A stretch of 64,000 bases of DNA from NCBI GenBank assembly GCA_009363875.1, contig CM018693.1, positions 79,100,028 through 79,164,027 of the forward strand. Direction: 5' to 3'. Within the stretch, counting starts at the first letter, position 1, and every line of letters begins with the position of its first letter. The translations under genes were made by a program, and so were the position numbers. Shown here piece after piece: positions 43,923 through 53,703 of the stretch. Under the pieces are notes generated by a model, which saw nothing but the letters and a program-made list of their open reading frames with translations, made no database searches and was not told where the DNA came from. The DNA comes from Mikania micrantha. Lineage: Eukaryota; Streptophyta; Magnoliopsida; Asterales; Asteraceae.

Positions 43923-44052
43923 TACTCCCCTTGAACCTTGCTGTTGTATATGCTCAAACATTTTGTGCATCGGGGAACATATATGCATCAACATACTCCC
44001 CTACAACCTTGCTATCAACATACTTCCCTTCAGTTGTAGCTATTATATTTTC
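43923..44052 (-). other. Multiple polypurine tracts of Copia-d, second set
   Basis: The same three tracts as at 43294-43423, beginning TACTCCCCTTGAACC. Beyond TATTATATTTTCA the element's own 3' untranslated DNA begins. Confidence 0.7.
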
Positions 44053-44399
44053 ACACAGAAAATACATCAGTCTCTTTGTTTCTACTTCACCCTCTCAATC
44101 TTAATCTCATTCTCTCTCTCTCTCTCTCTCTCCCTCCATCTTATGTCTTTCTTTTTCAAGATTCACTTGCTGAGGACTGCAGTGATATCTTCAACACACA
44201 GATCTTCATCACTCTTATCACCTGCATCAGTTGATACATAATCAAAAATAAATCTTTTGCTTCACATGTAATTATACTAGATGCCTCATCATAATTCCAA
44301 TTTCTCTTTGTCACTTATTAACAGTAAATCAATTATAGTGTTTACAAAGAATTAGTAAGTCACATCGGATAGTCTAAAAGAAAATAGAAGAAAATTTTT
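44053..44399. other. Copia-d 3' untranslated stretch
   Basis: Includes a (TC)n run at 44111-44132. No coding sequence; the extra ORF found in Copia-e and Copia-f is absent. Confidence 0.5.
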
Positions 44400-45480
44400 A
44401 TGAATTTTTTCAATGATTTGAATAAACTCCCCCTAAAGCTATGAATTGCAAAATTGTATATCCTAGAATCCTACAAAATTTGTATTCTAACTAAAAAATA
44501 AATATGTTTTTGATGAGAAAGATCCAAACATGAGATCATATTGTGATCATACCTCAGCAGTACTTGTTGATTATTAATGATATGTATTTATTCGATGCAC
44601 AAGCCTAGGACGATTGCCAGTATATGGATCCACTTTAAGTCTTACCACTTGTTGTGAATTTGGATTAATGAAAACCAATCACAAGACTTTGTGTTCCCCA
44701 CTCACTTGAACACATCCCCGCTTTGTGAAACATCAACCAACAGCGATGCCATTATAAATTCTAAATTCAAATTCTTTCTTAGTTTGATCATGCAAAAATA
44801 AAGCATAATATCTTTTGTGAAATAACGAAGTGTAAAATAAAACAGAATGTTCAAAATCCGGTAACAAGATTGATACTTCCGTATGCGCAGATGAAACCAG
44901 GTTATTGAACAAAAAAATTAACTTAAGTGTAAAACCTAGCAATCAGATCGATACTTCCGTATATACATAGAATGCCCAAGTTTTAAACAAACCAAGAAAA
45001 TAAAAGCAGAATGTTCAAAACATAACAATCAGGTCGATACGTAAGTATACGCATAGAATGTCCATGTTTTGAACGAAAACAAACGAAAAAAATGAACTCA
45101 GAATTTCTTTAGAAAATAAAACACATGATCAAACTAGTATATGTACTAATACAATTAGCAATCACTGAGGCAAATGGCCACGCACTCAGGACAAAGATAG
45201 AACACTGTGTTCTAAGTAATGTGTCCCACAAAAAATGATTATGGCATTAGTCTACAGAAATCACAAATAAATGAAAGACCTACCAACATATCATACTGAG
45301 TGCATTGTGATCGCTTTGTATTTGATCTTGTATGATACAAATAAGCTTCAGAATGTTACAATGTACAATCATATCTCAAAGGTCGGATCAATTTCTCAAT
45401 TTTCTAATTTTATATTGTTTTTGATTTTTAAAATTTTCTCCCCCTAAAATGCTAAAAATGAAAATCTTTTTGATTTTTAG
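44400..45480 (-). other. Conserved non-coding module, Copia-d copy
   Basis: Non-coding in all frames yet clearly homologous to 59800-60850 in Copia-f. Shared landmarks: CTCCCCCTAAA at both edges, CTTGAACACATCCCCG, GATCATGCAAAAATAAAGCA, and three spaced GATACNTNNGTAT elements (44872, 44950, 45035), the last being GGTCGATACGTAAGTATACG. CATGATCAAACTAGTA also recurs. It lies downstream of the pol position on the element strand. Confidence 0.75.
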
Positions 45481-45752
45481 AATTTTATAAGTATATAAAA
45501 AAATCAAAATTCCCGAAAAATTGACAACCGATATGATTTACCATCTTTGTAAAACATTATGTTCAATGTGACTTGAAAACATCAAGAAAATATGACAATG
45601 TAATTCCAAACCTGTCAAGTTCTCCAGAATAATATGACAGTTAAAGAATTAGAACGATTTTACCAAATACACGCCAGGAAGTTCCACTATCAATGAGCTC
45701 TCCTCCAATTGATAGGTCCTCTTGAAATCCTCCTGCACACACTCACAAACCA
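45481..45752 (-). other. Copia-d sequence between the module and gag
   Basis: No long frame. On the minus strand GGELIDSGTSWRVFGKI is readable near 45660-45700; it resembles a protease DSG motif but the context does not match, so it is left unassigned. The rest of pol is missing. Confidence 0.4.
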
Positions 45753-45974
45753 TTAGATAGCTTTGGTCACCCAAGCCTTCGAGGTCTTGAGTTTTCCATG
45801 AAAATCCATATATCGAAATTTAAACCATTTTCCAGTTGAAACTAATGAAGTTTCCTTTGAAACTTTGTTTGTTTTTGGTATCCACAACTGTTCCTCTTCA
45901 AGTGCATTCTTAAGATAATACTTATCTTGAATCACCACATTGTTGTTAAAAACCAAATTAGTCGTTAAGGGTTT
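45753..45974 (-). pseudogene. Copia-d gag tail
   Basis: Reads NNNVVIQDKYYLKNALEEEQ, LWIPKTNKVSKETSLVSTG and KAWVTKAI. Trp-Ile/Val-Pro-Lys motifs are usual between the last knuckle and protease in Asteraceae Copia polyproteins (from memory). Protease, integrase, RT and RNase H do not follow. Confidence 0.55.
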
Positions 45975-46400
45975 TCAAAGTTTCAACTTTTCTTCATCCG
46001 AGGCTTTCACAAGTTCTTCCTTGTTTTGATTTGGCATTTTATGTCTTTTAGGAATGAACTTTGAAACCTCTGTGACACAAGACTTGGCATTACTAACTTG
46101 TCCTTGTAACTCACATAGATAAGGACAATTAGCAATGATATGCCCTCTTGTTCCACACTCAAAACATATTCTCCTCTCCACAAACCTAGGAGAATAGTTT
46201 TGTACAAACCTATGGTTTTGGTGATTTACCACTGGTGAACCATAAACCAATGTTTGATTACTTGTTGAACCCATATGAGTCAAATGTGACTTCTTATCAC
46301 TTGACATGGGAGACTCAAAGTTCAACTTTTCACATCTTGTGGGACTGAGTGAAATCTTGTCTTTGTTCCAAGACTTTGAAGTATCACACTTTGATTCCAC
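45975..46400 (-). pseudogene. Copia-d gag second zinc knuckle
   Basis: The 141-residue frame reads SPRFVERRICFECGTRGHII and ANCPYLCELQGQ, an intact CCHC knuckle (CFECGTRGHIIANC), and ends in a basic stretch (FIPKRHKMPNQNKEEL). It overlaps the end of the 554-residue frame by one frame shift. Confidence 0.75.
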
Positions 46401-47986
46401 TCAGTTTGATGCACATGATGATTTACAACCCATTTTGATTGAATTTGACATTTAGGTTTTGAACTTGAAATACCATTTAGTTTTGAAAAATTCATATTTT
46501 CATTCTTTGAAAACTGTTTAATTTCAACCAATGGGGTTTTGAAAGAAACTTTCTTTTTGGATGATGATGCAGAGTTTGAAACACATGATTTTACATCATC
46601 AAAGATATTAATGTGAGAATCATCATAATCCTTATGTACATCCATCAACCCACATCTGTACAATGTCTCCTCATCATATTCCTCAAAAGTACAATCTTCA
46701 ATGATAGGAGAAAAATTGTCATAAGCACAAATTGGAGACTTTCCCTTATTGAGAGTGTTATCTATTGAAATTTCACTATCACTTGATTTCTCAATAAGAG
46801 GACTTGAAGAAATTATAGAATCATGATGATTCTCCAATTTGTGCATGATTCTGTCAAAGTCCCTTTTTTCCTTGTCCATTTTTATTTTAATTTTATTTAC
46901 TGCATTTGTCAATTCAACATTTACTTTGCTCAAAATGTCAAGTTTTTGTTCAGAAACACTTTCATTGGCATTTGACTTTGACAAATCATCAGTCAACATT
47001 TGAACCTGTAACTTCAAATCTGCAATCTGTTTTGAAGAAAACTTTTCATTTGATTTTAAATCCATGTATGCTTTATTGCAGTTTGATAAGTCACATTTCA
47101 AATTCATGTTTTCTTCCTCCAAACTCGAAATTTTTCCTTCAAGATTTAAACATTTAGAGCATGAGAGTTTAGAAAATGTACCTGAACTTACCTCTTTATC
47201 TGAAATGGTATGACAATGGTCTTCACTAATGATGGTAGTTGTTTCAGAAAAATCATCAGAGGCATCCTCATAAACACTCTCATCCTCTGTTGACACCACA
47301 TCATCACTTGAAGTTTCATCCTTTGACTTCAACATATCATCTTCAAATTTCTTCATCTCACTTGTGATTTCAGAATCATCAAGAATGTGTGTGTCTTCAA
47401 TAACATTACATATCACATCTACAACTTCATTCACCTGTTTGCTATCTTCAGACATTTCAGGTTCAATTGCTTTATCAGATTCTGACAATGAAGAATCCTC
47501 ACTCTTTTCTTCATCACTACTTTCCATCTTCAAATTCACACTTCTCTCAATACAATCTTCAGTTTTCAGATCATCTTCCTTTTCTTCATCAACATCTTCT
47601 TTTTCTTTCTCAGCACTCATACTTGCCTTTAACATGTTTCTTTGTTCATCAATCCACGAGAAATGAACAATTTTCACAATCCATTTTCCGGTTCTCCTTA
47701 TCTCCGATTCCATTTTATCAACCACATCTTTGAAGTTTATTAATGTGACATGATGAATAACTTCTGTTTCCTTCATTCTTTCAACAAAATCACTCCATCG
47801 ATAAGGTAAGAATTGCGTAAACTTCTCAATGATTTGTCCATCAGTGATATCAAACTGAAAATATTTCAATTCTTGCATAAGTGGTAAAAGACGATCATAA
47901 GCATCATTGATTTTATTCGCAACATGAGTGTTGTATGCAAGTTGTAAAAAACTCCAACTTTGCACATGAATGTGGCATTTGTTCAA
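46322..47986 (-). pseudogene. Copia-d gag central and coiled-coil region (554 codons)
   Basis: The first part reads MQELKYFQFDITDGQIIEKF and LPYRWSDFVERMKETEVIHH, gag helices. An acidic Ser/Glu/Asp stretch follows (residues about 100-260). A coiled coil then runs at about 280-400 (KISSLEEENMNLKCDLSNCN, QIADLKLQVQMLTDDLSKSN). No first zinc knuckle is seen between the two, unlike Copia-f. The frame is the longest open one of Copia-d. Confidence 0.7.
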
Positions 47987-48275
47987 AATCAGTCTTTTTA
48001 ATATCTTCAGAAATGATCACCGAAAACAAGTCACACAATTCTCTTTCTTGATTAAATTCAGACATTTGATCTTCATTCAGTTTTGATGTCCCAAAATTAT
48101 CATTTGATTTCAGACATGGTTTCTTGTATTGTTGGTACAATAACTTCTGGTAATTGTCATCCGCTTTGGTAATAAACATTTCGAATGTGGATCTCCAGTT
48201 CGGATAATTGTCTAAATTGTCCAACACAAGTCCATTGTTAGCCAACCATTCCACGTTCCAGTTCTTGTATGTCAT
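47913..48275 (-). pseudogene. Copia-d gag N-terminus
   Basis: Begins MTYKNWNVEWLANNGLVLDN, then LDNYPNWRSTFEMFITKADD, the typical gag start, and FNQERELCDLFSVIISEDI. A frame shift in the 47913-47986 overlap joins it to the next piece. The start is the first Met after the leader array. Confidence 0.75.
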
Positions 48276-48977
48276 ATTTAACTTTTATGTTCAGAACTTG
48301 AAAGTTTAACCTATCAAAAACAAAACATCTAAAACCTCGTCTTAACGTCCGAATTAGATCTTGAAACCTATCCCAAATGATCCGGAAGGCCCAAAATAGG
48401 TAAACAAGGTTTACTTGAACTTTTAAAATGGTATATTTCTTGCAAAACTCTTCGAACAAACCTATTGGAGGTTCTTCCAAACCTTTTCACGAACCTTTTG
48501 AGGTTTTCACGAACCTTTTGAGGTTTTTCACGAACCTATTGAGGTTTTGGCGAACCTATGAAGGTTTTGGCGAACCTAGGGAGGTTTTAGGCGAACCTAT
48601 GACGTTTTTGGTGAACCTATGACGTTTTTGGTGAACCTAGAGGTTCCCACGAACCTATTTCTCACGAACATATGTAGGTTCGGCACTTAGGTTCGTCAAA
48701 GGTTCTGCAGATCGCACAAACAGATCTGCAAATCACTAAAATGGCTCTAGAATCTTCATTTTTTGGAGTTAGAAGGCCTATGAGTAGTCAAAATCTTCGT
48801 TTTTTCGAGGCGCATCTTTCTATCGGATCAAAAATTGCATAAACTTGATAATTTTTCGTAGATCTGGCTTTTTGTTGACAAAAACGTGAAGAACTTCAAG
48901 AAAAACTTCAAGATGATGAAGGTTCTGATCAAATTACATGAAATTGATGTTCAAACACTCGTAGAATCGAGCCTAAC
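48276..48977 (-). other. Copia-d 5' leader with CGAACCT array
   Basis: Non-coding. 48465-48720 holds about 18 CGAACCT/AGGTTC words (ACGAACCTTTTGAGGTTTT, GGCGAACCTATGAAGG). A 64-residue plus-strand ORF reads through the repeat only. Confidence 0.7.
48465..48720. repeat. CGAACCT-GAGGTTTT array in Copia-d leader
   Basis: Units of about 23-25 bp. The same word is in the longer 3' LTR (43021-43200). Confidence 0.8.
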
Positions 48978-48989
48978 TCTCTGATACCA
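48978..48989 (-). other. Primer binding site of Copia-d
   Basis: The minus strand reads TGGTATCAGAGA, an initiator tRNA-Met site with the last base changed, one base from the LTR. Confidence 0.75.
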
Positions 48990-48990
48990 C

Positions 48991-49546
48991 TATAGATTTG
49001 AAGAATCGATCACGAAATTCTACGATTCGATCATAAACGTGCGGAATCCGTTTACAACTAGATTTGGATCAACAATGACATGGTAATATATCATGAATCT
49101 GAATTTGTCATTAACATTCAAGTGATTACAAACAATAAACCTGAAATACAACACTTGAATATACGAAAGAAGTTAAGATGAAGAGAACTCTTGATCTTGA
49201 TCTTGAGAGAGAAGTCTTGAACTTGAGAGAGAAAGTTGCTTTGTGTATGTGAAATTATGAGCTCTACATCTCCAAGTCTTCCAAGTCTACCTATATATAG
49301 GTTTCGAAAGGTTTGCCAAAGGTTTGCCAATAGGTTTGCCAAAAGGTTTGCCAATAGGTTTGCCAAACCAATAGGTTTGCCAAACCTTAAACCATGTGAG
49401 CACCAAACCTTTTAGCCATCAATCATAGCCAAACCTTCTTGGATCTTTAGCCGAACCCTTAATCATATTCAACATACAATGATTTCATATACAACAAGCC
49501 AGGTTCACACATTAAATGCAGCTTTCACACAGAAAATGCACTAACA
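48991..49546 (-). mobile_element. 5' LTR of Copia-d (556 bp)
   Basis: Starts TATAGATTTGAAGAATCG (TG decayed to TA) and ends AAATGCACTAACA. Outside lies AAAAC, the target duplication, and then Gypsy-3 pol resumes. The element spans 42549-49546, 6,998 bp, all minus strand, with gag only. Confidence 0.85.
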
Positions 49547-49551
49547 AAAAC
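49547..49551. other. Right target-site duplication of Copia-d
   Basis: AAAAC, paired with AAAAT at 42544-42548. Confidence 0.8.
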
Positions 49552-49815
49552 TCTAAGATCTTGGTACATCTTCTCACCACCTAGATGGATTGAGTAGCGA
49601 GACTTATGTGCTTCATTCATAATAGTCATCCTAAGGTCATCTCAGTTCGGTATCCACAACCGATTCAAATAATACATCAACCCATCATCTTTTGTTTCCA
49701 ATTGTAATTCAGCTCTACAAGACATCTCATCAAGTAGGCTACCTTGAGCCAATGAGGTTTTTTGGGCTAGCAGAATATCATTATGGAGATTAGTGTGCAC
49801 TCGGACACTATGGAT
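49552..49815 (-). pseudogene. Gypsy-3 RNase H-integrase linker
   Basis: Degenerate; matches 34997-35260 in Gypsy-2. HKSRYSIHLGGEKMY-type zinc-module sequence is readable next to the Copia-d border. Confidence 0.65.
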
Positions 49816-50187
49816 TTAAACATGACTCTTGCGACTAAGCGCATCTGCTACTACATTCGCCTTACAAGGATGGTAGCGAATTTCACACTCATAATCATTT
49901 AGCAGTTCAACCCATTTCCGTTGTCTAATATTGAGTTCCTTCTGGTTAAGAATGTGCTGCAAACTCTTTTGATCAGTAAAGACTACACACTTAGTGCCAT
50001 AAAGATAATGTCTCCATATCTTCAAAGCAAACACGACTGCTCCAAGTTCCAAATCGTGAGTAGTGTAGTTATTATCGTGAGTATTCAATTGTCTTGATGC
50101 AAATGCCACAACCTTTACCCATTGCATGAGAACACAACCGAGACCTTGATTGGATGCATCACAATAAACCATTTTCATCATTTCCAT
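49816..50187 (-). pseudogene. Gypsy-3 RNase H
   Basis: The 123-residue frame is nearly identical to 35261-35632 (MVYCDASNQGLGCVLMQWVK, FALKIWRHYLYGTKCVVFTD), with the same closing stop after KSHV. Confidence 0.85.
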
Positions 50188-50626
50188 CGGGCAATGTCAA
50201 AACAGGAGCATCACATATTTTTTGCTTCAATATCTGAAATGCCTCTTCTTGCTTCGGTCCCCACTCTTAAGGCCTATCCTTTTGAGTTAAGGAAGTGAGG
50301 GCAACCACAATCCGAGAGAAATTCGAAATAAACCGCCGATAGTAACCGGCAAGTCCAAGGAATGAACGAATCTCCGTTGGTGTATTCGGTGTACTCCAAT
50401 TCTTCAAAGCTTCAATCTTCGCAGGATCCACGTGAACACCTTTTTCATTGACTATGTGTCCCAAGAATTGAACTTCTTTAAGCCAAAATTCACACTTGGA
50501 GAACTTGGCATACAGTTGCTCTTTCCTTAAGACCTCCAAAATCAACTTAAGTTGTTGTTCGTGTTCTTCTTTGCTCTTGGAGTATATTGGTATATCATCT
50601 ATGAACACGATCACAAATTTATCCAT
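50188..50626 (-). pseudogene. Gypsy-3 RT palm and thumb
   Basis: 50267-50626 begins MDKFVIVFIDDIPIYSKS (catalytic Asp pair) and reads to SLTQKDRP-stop, the stop shared with Gypsy-2. The conserved EIRSFLGLAGYYRRFI is intact here. Confidence 0.85.
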
Positions 50627-50635
50627 GTATGGCCT

Positions 50636-51265
50636 TCAAACACGGTTCATGATGTCCATGAAAACCGCGGGTGCATTGGTAAGGCCGAAGGGCATTACCA
50701 GAAATTCGTAATGGCCATATCTCGTTCTGAAAGCTGGCTTGGGAATATCCTCTTCATGAACGTGAAGATGATGATACCCAGACCGAAGGTCAATCATCGA
50801 AAACCATGCCGAACCTTGAAGTTGATCAAAGAGGTCATCGATGCACGGCAACGGATATCGATTCTTAATGGTCAGCTTATGCAGTTCGCGGTAATCAATG
50901 CACATTCAGAATGACCCGTCCTTCTTCTTGACAAATAAGACCGGTGCACCCCATGGCGAATGGCTCGGGCGAATGAATCCTTTATCAGACAGCTCTTGCA
51001 ATTGACTCGCCAATTCCTGTAACTCTAAAGGCTTGTGCCTGTATGGAGCTTTGGCGACTGGGTTCGCACCTGATACTAAGTCAATTCGAAATTCTACTTG
51101 ATGCTCTGGTGGGATCCCTGGCAAATCTTCTGGAAATACTTCTGTAAACTCATGTACAACTGGAACGTCTTGGATGCTCTTGTCTCTCTCTTTTTCTTTC
51201 ACTATATGCGCGAGAAATGCTATACACTTATTTCTTAAACACTTTTGAGCTTTGGTACATGACAT
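50636..51265 (-). pseudogene. Gypsy-3 linker and RT fingers
   Basis: 50906-51265 reads AQKCLRNKCIAFLAHIVKEK and WGAPVLFVKKKDGSF. After one stop the same frame goes on at 50636-50905 as MCIDYRELHKLTIKNRYPL, SMIDLRSGYHHLHVHEEDI and VMPFGLTNAPAVFMDIMNRV, then the stop shared with Gypsy-2. Confidence 0.85.
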
Positions 51266-51683
51266 GAGTCTAAGGCCCTTATTAGGAGTCTCTCCAAATA
51301 CTCTCAGAGTTTCTCCCGATGTTAAAGGAATATGAATGAATTTCTCAAAGCATACTATCTCCGCTCTGTGAGTGGCAAACTAATCCATGCCTGTGATAAC
51401 ATCAAAGTTACTAAGATGCATAGGTATGAGATCTATCGGGAAAATGTGATCCTTAAGATTCATCGTACATCCAATAATAATAGTGTCAATATCAATTAAG
51501 TTTTCGTTGGCCACCTCCACATTAAACGGTTTATCTAGTTTCGTGCGTGTTCTACCAAGCACAGATTCAAACTCATATGAAACAAAACTTCTATCAACAC
51601 CATAATCAAATAATATCGAGGCATATATGTTTTTAATCAGGAACGTGCCATTAACGACGTCCTGATAGGCTTGAGTTGCAGGA
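51266..51683 (-). pseudogene. Gypsy-3 aspartic protease
   Basis: Reads VVNGTFLIKNIYASILF, DYGVDRSFVSYEFESVLG, FNVEVANENLIDIDTIIIG and LIPMHLSNFDVITGMD. The active-site Asp-Thr-Gly is Asp-Tyr-Gly. The translated frame continues rightward to 51784 into LTR B sequence, which is not part of the protein family. Gag is absent. Confidence 0.8.
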
Positions 51684-52689
51684 GCATTCATCATCATGGC
51701 ATAATCACATAACATCATAAACATATTAACAGCATGCATGCCAACCCAAAACATAAGTAAACATAAAGTGTTGAAATAGGGCATCTAGAACTCACCTGAT
51801 AGTAGCACCTTGTCTTCTTAGCCAAACTCCTTAGCTAAGACTTAATAACCTACATCAGTACATTGTCTCATTACATTCCATTCTTAGACTTAAAATTTAT
51901 TCTAAGTCCTCATAGCCTACTAGTTCCCCCTAATAATCCAAGTTCTCAAAACTGTTAGTATTCGAAACCCTTGAAGTTCACGAAGTACTCATGTACACGA
52001 AATCCATGAGTTTACGAAATACCTGAGTACTCGAACCCCTAGGCACGTGAAACTCAGTTCACGAACCATAGTTCATGAAACCGTAGTACTTGAAACATAG
52101 TTCACGAACCACTGTTTTCAAAATAATGTTCTCAAAACCACATACCCGAAGGGGTTCGGATACTGTATTTCGAGTACATTTTCGGGTACTCATATTTTCA
52201 TCATAAACATCTCAGAAATCTATCAACAAGGTGGAACCGCAAAGTTTCGGGCTTTACGCATAAAGGTGTGAGTAAGTTTACTTTTGTATAAAAATCCTAA
52301 CTTTTCCATTTAGAACACTTACTTGATGGTAGATGGCCACTCCTGTAGATTCCCATGGGTTTCCTCCTTCGTTTGGTCAACCAAAAGCTCGTTTCTTGAA
52401 TTTCTTGAAATCCTCTTCGTGTACTTGAGAGAGAGCGTGCTTCCATCCAAAGGTGTGCACATTTCCCAAGTCACTAATATATATAGGTGGGGATCACGAA
52501 CTGGGTACTCAAAATTGGGTCATTTTTTAGTACGGATTTTCGACAACTAGGGTTCTCTAAATCCATTTCGAGTACAGAATTTCGTGAACTTAACTTAGTT
52601 TATTATCTGTCTATTTTCCTACAAGTTAATTACCCGTTACCCATTCGTAATTTCAAATAACTTGTATTTAGAAAATTTTGGGTGTTACA
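51684..52689 (-). mobile_element. LTR B fragment, third copy, with true right end
   Basis: Matches 29723-30684 and then runs on for about 100 bases to TTGGGTGTTACA, the right end of LTR B that is missing where LTR A1 and A2 interrupt it. The join to pol at 51684 falls in GCATTCATCATCATGG. Confidence 0.75.
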
Positions 52690-53038
52690 TCGTGGAGGAC
52701 CGTAGTCAACTCAATCAACAGCAATTCAATGATCGCGGAGGACCGAAGTCAACTCAATTAACAATGACTCACTCAAAGTATATCATCCCATATTCACAAT
52801 ACATATCAATATTAATGTCTAAATAATAATCTCTGTTCCACACTTGTTATATCAAAATAAGATTTATTTTGGTATACATGTTTCACCACTGAGTTTAAAA
52901 GCAAAAGATTTAAAAAGCGGGTTATGATAACTCACCTTGATGTCTTTATAATTTAAGATTTGTAGAACGCGCGTTCATGTAGATGAAATCAACGGTGACT
53001 CAACAACCTGTGTTTTATATGTTTCATGTTCATAAGTA
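52690..53038 (-). mobile_element. LTR A0, middle part
   Basis: Resumes LTR A inside the GGAGGACC array (CGTGGAGGACCGTAGTCAAC) and follows it through GTAGAACGCGCG to CATAAGTA, where the Copia-e LTR begins. With 27860-28563 it forms one LTR A split by LTR B; the rest must lie right of the window. Confidence 0.75.
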
Positions 53039-53282
53039 CTTTAGGACCTTGAAAATGGGAAATGATTCTATTTGACAGCCATCCGAATAGTGCGGAATCC
53101 TATTTGTGGGTTTTCCAATCGAAATCCTTGCAACCTGTGATGATACGATAATTGGGAATCAACTTTATGAGTGAAATCGACCACCATGGGCAAGAACACG
53201 AACTTGGAGATGATAGAGAGGCTTTGAAAACGAGGAGGATCAGTGGGAATGATTCAGAACCCTAAAACATTATGTTTGTCAG

Positions 53283-53293
53283 GTATTTATAGG
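53283..53293 (-). promoter_or_regulatory. TATA box of Copia-e LTR
   Basis: The minus strand reads GGCCTATAAATACCTG. Confidence 0.6.
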
Positions 53294-53309
53294 CCATAGT
53301 CTGTCATAC

Positions 53310-53500
53310 GAAAGAGTTGCACGAAGCACTCATTCATACGAAGGAAGATACACGAACGAACCTTTCACACGAATGAATCATATCCCTGATTCATTCGTAC
53401 GAACAAAGCAGAGACCTAGTTCCTTCGTTTGAGAGGTCCTTAGTTAAGCCTTCATTCACGCGAATGAACTCATTTTTAGGTTTATTCGTACGAATAGGAA
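53310..53500. repeat. ATTCGTACGAA / CACGAATGAA array in Copia-e LTR
   Basis: About 14 TTCG or CGAA words (CATTCATACGAAGG, CATTCGTACGAAC, ATTCACGCGAATGAA) upstream of the TATA box. Confidence 0.75.
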
Positions 53501-53649
53501 CAGATTGTTCTATTAATTCAAAGTTAAAGATGCTAAACATAAACAACCATGGATAATAATCGATAATACTTGTATATCATTCATAATAAAAGCTTTACAT
53601 ATTTTAACAGACAACTATAAGTGAACTAGGGACAAAACGTGCATCTGCA

Positions 53650-53663
53650 TACTCCCCCTTGGA
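53650..53663 (-). other. Polypurine tract of Copia-e
   Basis: The minus strand reads CCAAGGGGGAGTA directly before the LTR. Confidence 0.75.
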
Positions 53664-53703
53664 CCTAGTTCTGCACTTTAACTGCTTCAGTCTTCAAAAA
53701 CTT

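Larger units (their letters stand above)
53039..53649 (-). mobile_element. 3' LTR of Copia-e (about 610 bp)
   Basis: The right end, GTGCATCTGCA, abuts a polypurine tract. The left end is placed near TTTAGGACCTTG by alignment with the Copia-b LTR; the terminal TG is lost. It has a TATA box (minus CTATAAATACC, about 53283-53293) and upstream of it a TTCGTACGAA array (53310-53500). Confidence 0.75.

Noticed and set aside
44111..44132. (TC)n microsatellite as a regulatory site
   Set aside because: Simple dinucleotide run with no supporting context.
45640..45720. Protease active site (IDSGTSW) in Copia-d
   Set aside because: The residues after DSGTS do not follow the SRHMTG pattern and the frame closes soon; chance cannot be excluded.
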